64,000 nt of DNA from NCBI GenBank assembly GCA_037176885.1, contig JAWWNJ010000163.1:372001-436000 (forward strand). Reading direction: 5' to 3'. Positions 56,173 to 64,000 of the stretch are shown one piece after another. Numbering within the stretch: the first letter of the stretch is position 1; the number at the start of each line of letters is the position of its first letter. Source of the DNA: Favolaschia claudopus. Its lineage: Eukaryota; Basidiomycota; Agaricomycetes; Agaricales; Mycenaceae. Position numbers and translations under genes: made by a program. The notes below the pieces were generated by a model. That model saw only the letters and a program-made list of their open reading frames with translations. It was not told the DNA's origin and searched no databases.

Positions 56173-57315
56173 ATGCTCCCTTCGCTCGCCGCCGATCGTG
56201 CCCTCCTCGAAGACCTCGACGGCCAGATCTCCGAGCTGAAGCGGTCTATCGCGGTCTTGCGCCAACAAAAATCAGCAGTCCAACAGCGCCTCGGGGCATA
56301 CAAATACCCAGTCTTGAGTCTCCCCAACGAAATTATCTCCGAAATTTTCATTCGATTCCTCCCCGCCTATCCAGAGTGTCCACCTTCGCAGGGCCCGCGT
56401 TCGCCGACGTTTCTAACCCAGATCTGTCGCAGTTGGCGTGAAGTCGCGCTTTCTACCCCCGAACTTTGGAGGGCTCTCTCACTGTCTGTTGGTCTCGGCC
56501 AGCAACTTGGAGATTTGTGGCTGGATAGGGCAGGCTCGTGTCCGCTCTCACTTGAAGTGGATGAATTTCACAGCACGAATGGACCGGAGGCCGTCGCTGC
56601 AATGCTGTCATATCTAGGACGATGTGAATACCTGCGACTTCGTCTATACGAGTCGCAATCCCAGCTATCCACCATCCAAGACGCCATGTCAGACGACACC
56701 GTGGCTCTCCTCCGGCACTTGGATCTGGAATTCGATCATGACGAGGACCTCGTATTCCACGACGTCCCTCTCCTCCGCAGCGTCGTCCTCGACTATAACG
56801 CCGCTACTCATGTCGTTTTACCTTGGACCCAACTCACCTCCGTGACCCTGCGCGAGTTCTTCTACAGCGACTGCGTATCCATGTTGCTGAAGACCCCGAA
56901 TCTAATTTCTTTCCGGTTGGACGAATTCTCCGTCGACCGACCACCAGACTGGGATCCTCCCGATGTGCCGCTCCTCCACCTCCAATCCCTCGTAATTACT
57001 TCAATGAAATCCTCCTCCGTTCGTCGGTCGGATTGCCTCTCCCCCTTCCTCGCCCCCGCAATCCGAAAACTCCACATCCCAGAAATCATGCTAGGGTTAC
57101 ACCCCATCCCCGCCCTTACCTCCTTCGTCTCGAGGTCAGGGTGCCAGCTGGAACATGTACATGTATCGGGCAACAGGCTGGCTTCCGACCATTCGTACAG
57201 AACAGCATTAGCATTATCATCTCTCAAACTACTTGTTCTGAGTGAACCTTGCGTGAGCTCGGAAGTTGAGGCGGGAGAAGAACATTCCCCCTCCGACCCT
57301 ATCCACTTTGCATAG
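56173..57315 (+). CDS. F-box protein 5 (SLAADR type)
   Basis: A single exon of 380 aa. MLPSLAADRALLEDLDGQI opens a coiled coil, then the F-box (YPVLSLPNEIISEIFIRFLP ... QICRSWREVALSTPELWRAL) and the shared C-terminal domain (WLDRAGSCPLSL, LPWTQLTSVTL, FVSRSGCQLEHVHVSG). The start at the conserved ML is clear because an in-frame stop precedes it. Same layout as F-box proteins 3 and 4; likely SCF adaptor. Confidence 0.88.
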   Translation: MLPSLAADRALLEDLDGQISELKRSIAVLRQQKSAVQQRLGAYKYPVLSLPNEIISEIFIRFLPAYPECPPSQGPRSPTFLTQICRSWREVALSTPELWRALSLSVGLGQQLGDLWLDRAGSCPLSLEVDEFHSTNGPEAVAAMLSYLGRCEYLRLRLYESQSQLSTIQDAMSDDTVALLRHLDLEFDHDEDLVFHDVPLLRSVVLDYNAATHVVLPWTQLTSVTLREFFYSDCVSMLLKTPNLISFRLDEFSVDRPPDWDPPDVPLLHLQSLVITSMKSSSVRRSDCLSPFLAPAIRKLHIPEIMLGLHPIPALTSFVSRSGCQLEHVHVSGNRLASDHSYRTALALSSLKLLVLSEPCVSSEVEAGEEHSPSDPIHFA

Positions 57316-58002
57316 GTACGCTCAAATTGGATCTCAATGTCGGACTAAATGCTGATTTATGCCGCAGTGTAATAGTATGAAATCTTTATTTGTATAGTAA
57401 CATTCGAATCAACATGGTCTGCATTCGCCCGCGAGACCTTTCGAAACTCGATATCAAAAGAGCTTCCCGTGGGACCGGAGTGATTGTCGGGGTTGTCCAT
57501 GGATGAGCCTCCAGTGCCAGTTTGGAGATTTGGTCAAGACGCAGGGGTTTAATCCAGCCAGCAAATGGTACATTCTATGGAGTGCACGAAACACGGACAG
57601 ACAAGAATACATATCTAGGGAAATTGGGATGCGATACATGAAGCACTCTCGGTGATACAAGCAAGTAAAGGAAATATGATACTCTATGAGATGAGGAGGC
57701 GACATATGAAGCACTCGGGCAGATGATACAGAGAGATCCAAGCAGAAAATAAATATTCTATATGAGATGGAGCATCGAGTCCGACCGTCCGTGGAAGAGA
57801 GAGGAATCCAGACAGAGGAAGAAAAGAGGCGGAGAGATATGATGAATTTGCCGTTTAGTGAGTCCTCCTCGTTCCATTTCCAATGTCCAGCAAAGAGAGA
57901 ATTCATCGTCGCCAATGAAAGCCGTTATCGCCGTCGTAGTGCCGCCAGGAACCCCGAACCCACAATACACCCGAGTCGTCGACAGGCAGCCAATATCCCA
58001 CC
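57316..58002. other. Intergenic region, possible short plus-strand frame
   Basis: A plus-strand frame from about 57915 (MKAVIAVVVPPGTPNPQYTR) runs into the hairpin array and ends at 58133; the minus strand is also open. Neither has a recognised domain, so no gene is called. Confidence 0.35.
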
Positions 58003-58196
58003 CGCCCGAGCCAGAGAAGCACGTCTGCTTCTCCAGCCCGGGCGAGCAAGATGATTTATTAGGCTCGGGAGCACGTCTGCTCCCGAACCCAAACCCCATC
58101 GCCCGACCCAGAGAGGTACGTCTACCTCTTTGAGTCGGGCGATGTGGAGAACGGAAGCGTCGGGGGCACGTTACACCCGGCGCTTCCGTCCTCCAC
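58003..58196. repeat. Array of four DNA hairpins, three with an ACGTCT loop
   Basis: Hairpin 1 is at 58003-58044: outer arms CGCCCG/CGGGCG, inner arms GAGAAGC/GCTTCTC around ACGTCT. Hairpin 2 is at 58065-58086: TCGGGAGC, ACGTCT, GCTCCCGA. Hairpin 3 is at 58097-58144: outer arms CATCGCCCGAC/GTCGGGCGATG, inner AGAGGT, ACGTCT, ACCTCT. Hairpin 4 is at 58144-58196: arms GTGGAG-ACGGAAGCG and CGCTTCCGT-CTCCAC with a longer loop. The arms differ in sequence while the ACGTCT loop is constant, so these are not simple copies. Confidence 0.75.
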
Positions 58197-58501
58197 GAAG
58201 GCGATGGCTGCCGACCGACGAAGCGAATGGTGATGGTGGTGGTGGAGGGCGATGGATTCCGGCGGGTGGGTCGGGCGATGAGAGGCGTCGAAAAGGCGAA
58301 CGAGGAGGCAACGGGATGCTGGTGGATGGTGGGCGAGGACGAGGAAGCACAGAGGCGTGGAGGCGGAGAAGAAAAGAGAAAATGTTGAAGAAGACGTAGA
58401 CCCGACTGTAGCACGATATCCCTCGACGATTTCAATAGATTGTGAGCGACCCGTCCTGCGTAAGATCCAGAACCAAATGCGCGCGACGGAGGTAGTGGCC
58501 G

Positions 58502-59929
58502 TTAAGAAGAAGCACGGTGCAACGAATCAGAGAGAATGATGCGGTTCGTCGACGATCCTCGGCGAGCCTGATACTGAGGAATATTTGCCGTGTCTTTGAG
58601 GTACGAAGCAGTGATAGGCCGAGGACCAGTCTCATAAAAGCATTGCGGTTCGGGTGCGCGTCGGTTTATTGGCGAAGGCTCTGGTGCTGGTGCAGCTCCT
58701 TCCCAGCTTTTGTAGAAGAAATTCGGTTCGGTCGGCAGATACGTTGCGAAGCTTGGGGGCGTCGGGTATACCGAACCAGCGGGGGCGGTGATGAGAGTAT
58801 AGGGCTCCAAGGGTTCGAAGGGGGTCGTCGAGAGCGGCAACGACGGGAATTCGGGGACGTCGAAAGCTGGCGGTTCTGACGAGATGTTTGCGACGATCTG
58901 CGTTGTGGACGGCGTCTTCGAAGGGGCGAGAGCCGGCTGAGGATAAGTCTCAGTATGTATAGCGCATGGAAGAGTTTGGAACTGTACCTCTGTGGCGCTA
59001 CGCACACGGTCGGACGACCGGGGCGGGTAGTGGACCACAAACGATGCAGGTTCTTCTCTGGCTCGAGTAACGACATCGTCCGCTTTCACTGAACAAGGCG
59101 AGGGTGCGACGACGGGGATGGAGGGGTTGATCATATCGCTCGGTTGACCCACAACGTCGGGAATCTATGAGATAGATTAAAATCAAGCGAGAAACGGGTG
59201 AACAAGAAAACACACCTCGCACTCCAGCACAGGTACGTCTTCGATTGCGGGAACAGAGACGTCGACCTCAGCCTGACGAGATGATTCCTGAAGATAGTGT
59301 GAGTGACAGTGAACGATGAAAAGAACGCTACTAACAGGTATGGCGATCTCGCGACACCGACAAGGAATATCCAGCACGAGTAACAGGATGCAGGTGAAGA
59401 GGACGCCGAGGAGGAATGATCCAATGTGGACGGCAGGAAGGCGCGCCAAGAATCTTGGGGTAGATATGCGGGGCCGGTCGTATGTTTGCGTCGTCCGAAA
59501 TTGAGGTCTCGATGGCCTTGACGGTGCAGCCCGAGGCTGAGAATGAGTTGCAGTCGGCGCGAAATATTGAGGCACGGTGACCGTAGGTGCTTCGTAGCCG
59601 AAAAAGAAGGCAGCTGGGTACTTGCGCGCCAGGGACGTTGGTGCAAAGATTGGACGCGTATCCTTGGAAGTCCAGACGCGAATGGTAGGCGAATACGCGT
59701 CGAGGTCGACGTCGTCGAAGTCGGTCGTTGTCCTCCAAATTCTCTTCCACCAAACCGAGTCTTCACGTAAGACTTCCTCCCAGAACGCGTCAAACTCGGT
59801 AGGAGGCCCAAAGACCGCGTCAAGGTTGGTGTTGGTGGTGAAGAAGGGGCGGAGGAGGAAGGGGAAGATGAAGAGGAGAAGGAGGAAGAGGGAGGTGATG
59901 AGGGAGAAGGGAGAGCGCGTTGAAGACAT
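58502..59929 (-). CDS. Two-TM orphan membrane protein
   Basis: Exons 59336-59929, 59216-59287 and 58502-59164. The first TM is at the N terminus (LITSLFLLLLFIFPFLL), followed by a region with FDAFWEEVLREDSVWWKRIW. The second TM is near residue 185 (IGSFLLGVLFTCILLLVLDI) and ends in CRCRE. The long Pro/Ser/Thr-rich C-terminal part contains repeated PEP.F-like units (PTEPNFFYKSWEG, PEPQCFYETGP). A 51-nt stretch starting at the GTACAG near 58984 has a donor and a TCAG end and could be an intron removed in frame. No domain recognised; the topology suggests both termini on the same side. Confidence 0.7.
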
Positions 59930-60018
59930 TGTAAATTGGAATATAAGGAGTTTGAGTGGACAAGAATGACAGAGTGCAGAAGCAGGCGTCAATGAGAAAC
60001 GCGAATTCGCGATTTCGC

Positions 60019-60026
60019 CTTATATA
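60019..60026 (-). promoter_or_regulatory. TATA box of the two-TM orphan
   Basis: TATATAAG on the minus strand, 90 nt upstream of ATG 59929. Confidence 0.5.
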
Positions 60027-60543
60027 CTTTGTTTGTTTGGCGCCAGCAAATAGACCAAAACAAACGCGTCGCGTCGCGTAGTACACCTCGATACCCACAT
60101 CCCAAGTGCTCGGTGGTCATCTTGAACTAGAATCTGCAGAAAAGCAAGAAAAACTGTGGTGGCGGAAGAGAAGGGCTGAAGCGAGGATCTTCGTGATGCG
60201 ATCCTGCCATAAACGGACTTTGGCGTTGAATACCCAAATTGGGACGCTTCGTTACCCACGCTGCTCGTTCCCCGTTAAAACCTAAACGTTGTGCTTGTAG
60301 AGTAAGTGCACGGTTTCTGGGGACTCGTACCTCTATCGTATCCTGTCTTCGTTATTCACCGGGAATGCAATTTTCCGCAATCTAACACTCAACCAAATAT
60401 TATATCGGATGCGGAAATGCTTATTACTATACTCTTTCTCGCCACACTGCCTAATGAGACCAGCCCTCGGTTTGTACTTGTTCCGCAAGTGTTGGCGAAG
60501 GTCTTTCGGATGGAAGGTTCGCGACTCATGCATTCCCAATCAG
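60027..60543. other. Intergenic region
   Basis: About 520 nt up to the RPN6 stop codon. No gene recognised. Confidence 0.5.
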
Positions 60544-62294
60544 CTAACCAATCTTTACAGTTTTAGCGTATAAACTCTCCACGACCTTCCCAACCTGTTG
60601 CAGCGTGTCAATCGCAGTTGCATACGTCGTCTTGCCAAATAAACATTAGCGCCGACACATGCAAAAGAAATAAATCGTTCTTACATCTGCCTCAGTATCG
60701 TCGAATATTAACAAGCACCCTCGTCCCTGATCGAGGACGCCGTGGAATACTTTATCGAGGATCATTTGCGATAGTCTGTGTGAGCAGCACAAGGTAAGTA
60801 CTCGACACGAAGAAAAAAATGGATGGAATTACTTTGCCTCGACAGCCTGACGCCCTTGACCAACACATTCGCTGACGTATTCAAGCTCAACCACCGAATA
60901 CGGCTCGACGATTCTCAGAAGATTCTGCTCCAAGAGTGTGTCGTACAGAGCCGCCAGGTGCGACCGGATTGTCGGATCTGAAGACAATTCGTCTTGGTAG
61001 TCCCGCAGCGCCTTCTCAAAATCGGCAAGGTTCCGGTCCTGGTGAGCACGCGCAATGGCACGCATACTCTCCACGTCCCGCAGCTGTGCATACTTGACGG
61101 CGAGTTTGATGCTTAGCAAGGAATGTACGTCCTCCGGCTGCACAAGAAAATGAATGGTCAGGCGAGAAGGAATATGCGAAAAGGAACAGCGTACCAGATT
61201 GAGCATGACTTTGCAAAGTAGCATGTATTTGAGTGCCTCCACAGCTCCTTTGCTCTCAGCATCGAACTGTTCGCTGCCGGCGAGCGGAGAGGGAACGGCA
61301 CCATCCGCGCCCTCTCCCTCCTTCCGAACCGGAGGCGAGAATGACGCGGCAGATGCCTGCGACTCGAACGCCTCGAAGAAATAGCTGTATGCGGTTTTGT
61401 AGTCTTTTTCTTCCGCGTGCAGGATGCCGGACTGGATATCCAGCGCGGACTGTAGTGGTGGCGGTGTATAGATGGAGGCGGCGGATGTACGAGCAGAGGT
61501 TAGACCAGCTTTGGCCTTGGTTATGTTGCCGACCCCACGGTAAACTTTGCTTTCTAGTAAGTGGACTTCTGTTAAGATGAGTTTGTCGTCGAGACGCCGG
61601 AGCTCTGTTAGGAGGCCCTCAATGAGCGCAAGCGCTGGGCGGAAGCGGTGAAGGTCGAGGTGACTGGTGATTCCCGAGCTAAATGACATTTTGAGAGTTT
61701 GAAAAGAGATGAGACGCACATTGACGCGAGACGCGTTTCTAAGCTGTGTTTCAAGAATATACGCTTCTCCTTCTTTGCCCAAGCAATATTGTCCTCGAGA
61801 ACGCGAATCTGTGTCTCGGTACTGTTTGGGATAGCGCCAAAGTGGTTGAGAAGGGTTCGAACTGGAGGCGAAATCAGAACTATGACATCCATTGTTCCTC
61901 AACATACTCAGTTTAGCTGTTTTCGCTTTGGCAGTACTGGACATGAAGAAGCCACGCGAAAGGGTGATGACTTGGGCAAGACCTTCCGCGTTTCTGTCAC
62001 AATCCTTAGTTGTGAAAGGTAAAACAATGGAGTTGACGGACTGTTGGTCGCGATAAAGGTTTCCCAACTGCAGCAGTGCTGCCTCCTGCTCGCGCATAAC
62101 CTGGGCATGTGCCTCCGGAGTAAGATTTGGAGGTGTAGCTGGATGATGAGTGTTATATTAGAGAGAAATCTAGAATCAAGTTGCGTACGACGGGAAAGAA
62201 TTTCCTGGTAGAGTTGTTCTGCCTTTTTCGAGGTGGTGCCGGGAGCAGCAGCGAGGGCGAGGAGGTCTGCGGGGGATTGGGATGCAGACGCCAT
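60544..62294 (-). CDS. RPN6: 26S proteasome lid subunit RPN6 (PSMD11)
   Basis: Lid subunit that clamps the 19S regulatory particle to the 20S core. It shows the N-terminal repeats ([68 protein letters not shown]), the highly conserved [20 protein letters not shown], and the PCI domain ([20 protein letters not shown] ... [20 protein letters not shown], then [19 protein letters not shown]). Exons are 62189-62294, 62042-62138, 61908-61993, 61720-61861, 61195-61663, 60833-61137, 60685-60775 and 60544-60630. The intron 4 acceptor is the CACCAG at 61664, which restores the family spacing ([19 protein letters not shown]). Full length and intact. Confidence 0.95.
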
Positions 62295-62397
62295 GAAGGG
62301 AGAGACGCGTAAGTGAAATTTGCTGTTGCTTGTCAACACCTTTTGCCATTCCGAATTGGGAAAATTTTTGTTTCCGTCTCCCTCATCGTCGGTCGCA
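62295..62397. promoter_or_regulatory. Bidirectional promoter RPN6 / SYO1
   Basis: Only 103 nt separate the two divergent start codons, so both 5' leaders and core promoters must share or overlap this segment. No TATA motif visible. Confidence 0.55.
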
Positions 62398-64000
62398 ATG
62401 GGCAAGTCGCAAAAGAAACGGGCTATGCGCAGGCACAACCCAATGCGGGTCCCCGATTCCCATCTTGCGAAAGGTCTCGCGTCCGCCTCAGAAACATCCT
62501 CGAAAACGGAAGCAATACTACCTATAATCCAGAAGGTTTTAACCCAGTACTTGTCTGATCACACTGGGATATTCATTAGCTAGATGCAAGGCACGGACGC
62601 CGCAGAACGCAAGTGGGCTTGTGTTGCTGTTTCAAATCTCATCCAAAACGATCCTTCCACTCGCCGCCTCCTTCAAGGGAAAAATATCGTTGGCGCTCTC
62701 ATCACGCGGCTGACCGACAGCGAGGAAGAGGTCGTAATCGAGGCTCTGGGTGCCCTCCGGTATGTAAGCCGCGATACGCCGTCGTGTGAACCCCAACTTG
62801 ATGAATTCACTAGAAATCTTTGCATCGATGGCGGGTACGACATTTGTGCCGAGATGTACAATAAGAGCATCTTGGTCTCTCTCAAGGAATTCGTCCCAAA
62901 GGTGCAACGTTTGCGAGCTACTGTAGGGGCGCTCAATTCTTAGCTCGTCAGCTCGTCTCGTCCCAGAAATCATTCAATAGCATGATGAGCTGAAAGCTTG
63001 ATCCCCTCATCACAGAAATAAATATTTTCCAGACGAGATGAGCTGACGAGCTAAGAATTGAGCGCCCTTACAACACTTGTGGTGCTCATGTTTACCCAAA
63101 ACTATATAGGTCTCGACAACTCTGTCTCAATACCTTGATGGATCCCAAAACGCCCCCGAAAATGCCCAAAAGCTGGTTTATGAATTTGCAGACAATCTCA
63201 TCACAGTTCTTTGGTGTCTCTCGTACGTTCTTTCAAACTCTACAGTCGTTGAGATTCTTAGTGAAAACCAGAGAAACCTCCAACAAAGCGCTGACCGCAA
63301 TAAACGAACTCAAGCTGACGCCCTTCCTCATGTCTTTTTTGGCCGCTCGTACCAAAATTCCGTTGGCACCCGTCACAGCAGCAGGTACTTGGTTGAGTGA
63401 CTTCTTGGTTTCTTGGTTTGACATATCTTGTATAGCGCAATGCCTCTATGTAATCACGGACGACAACTACCCTGCAATAGCAGATGTTCGTTCCGATGGC
63501 AGTTACATCGCGTGTCTCATGTCCATAATCAACCCTGACCCCAATGAGCCGACAAAAGCTTCTGGCGAATGCCCCGACCCACGAGCAGTAACTCTGCGTG
63601 TTCTTGCGTCCGGCAAGTGCTGTTTACTGAAAGTATGTCATCGCGGCTGAGATACGTATAGGCATCCTACGAAATATATCCCCAATCCCTCCGCCATCCG
63701 CTGCCTCGACCATCGACGTCGACAAAGACATCGTTCTCCCGCAGTTACAGCCCGTCATCGAGTCCATATCCATCGCCGATGCGTCGGCATCTGCGCTGCA
63801 ACTCATTTCCAAGCAGGTATTGTGATATGGTGCATGCGTCAGATTAAAATTGGGGACTCACGAACGACAGGACGCAACTCCTAGCATCGAAAAGCTTACC
63901 CTCAAAAATACGCCAAAAACTGACCATAAGTCGCCAGAGGAGATCGAGCTAGAACGGCTTGAGAGTCGACTCCGCACGGTGCAGCTCGCGTTGGAGATCC
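62398..64000 (+). CDS. SYO1: Symportin SYO1, 5' part (runs off the window)
   Basis: Adaptor that co-imports ribosomal proteins L5 and L11 with importin and chaperones the 5S RNP. The N terminus MGKSQKKRAMRRHNPMRVPD is the typical basic region. Armadillo/HEAT repeats follow: ERKWACVAVSNLIQNDPSTR, EEVVIEALGALRNLCIDGGY, VTAAAQCLYVITDDNYPAI and RVLASGILRNISPIPPPSAA. Exons are 62398-62535, 62584-62759, 62814-62901, 63110-63222, 63272-63384, 63436-63612, 63662-63816 and 63871-64000 (incomplete). Intron 3 is 208 nt because it holds a MITE. Intron 6 (63613-63661) begins GCAAGT, a GC-AG intron needed to give ASGILRNIS. Other introns are 48-54 nt; the intron 1 donor (GTTTTA) is weak. Confidence 0.92.
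62926..63068. mobile_element. 143-bp MITE with 37-bp inverted repeats
   Basis: Left arm 62926-62962 (starting GGGGCGCTCAATTCTTAGCT) and right arm 63032-63068 are reverse complements with two mismatches. The element is flanked by TA on both sides (62924-62925 and 63069-63070), consistent with a Tc1/mariner-type target duplication. It has no coding capacity and lies wholly inside intron 3 of SYO1. Confidence 0.88.

Noticed and set aside
57758..58435. 225-codon minus-strand frame over the hairpin array
   Set aside because: Composition is Arg/Ser/Pro-rich as expected from GC-rich antisense DNA, and the hairpin arms make both strands look open; no domain.

Overview
The window is nuclear DNA of a filamentous basidiomycete, most likely an Agaricomycete mushroom-type fungus. 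Genes on both strands are cut by many short introns (mostly 46-66 nt, GT...AG). The protein set is typical of that group: repeated single-exon F-box genes, a Rua1-type zinc-finger regulator, a GH79 glycosidase, and proline- or serine-rich orphan proteins. I see no bacterial, viral, organellar, rRNA, tRNA or CRISPR signal. Exon models were built by hand from reading frame, splice motifs and remembered family conservation; no search was run.

Layout. 0.1-5.2 kb: a multi-pass membrane protein with a damaged 5' end, a disordered orphan, and a p24/emp24 cargo receptor with a 12-nt exon. 5.3-11.7 kb: four consecutive minus-strand RING-finger genes with different N-terminal parts (proline-rich, three WW domains, FYVE-like plus SAP-like), all splitting the RING codons with an intron at the same site. 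13.0-21.1 kb: a divergent casein kinase 1, a Rua1-domain protein, the Pol III factor BRF1 and a small SAM-like protein. 22.7-29.6 kb: an F-box protein, a Gfd2/YDR514C-like protein and a single-pass membrane protein. 31.6-32.9 kb: a secreted-protein gene interrupted by an 0.8-kb terminal-inverted-repeat element. 33.6-50.3 kb: a putative O-fucosyltransferase, an F-box protein, TPT1, a FAR10/VPS64-like FHA protein, ATP16, an F-box protein, an orphan, an F-box protein and a GH79 enzyme. 51.7-64.0 kb: a PLP2-type phosducin-like protein, a GBP2/HRB1-type three-RRM protein, an F-box protein, an array of DNA hairpins, a two-TM orphan, the proteasome subunit RPN6 and, divergent from it, the 5' part of SYO1, which carries a 143-bp MITE and a GC-AG intron.

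Housekeeping functions (transcription, tRNA repair, proteasome, mRNA export, ATP synthesis, ribosomal-protein import) are interleaved with rapidly evolving ubiquitin-related families (four RING and five F-box genes). There is no operon-like logic. The most unusual features are the RING array with its shared final exon, the hairpin array near 58.1 kb, and the two non-autonomous elements lying in or acting as introns.
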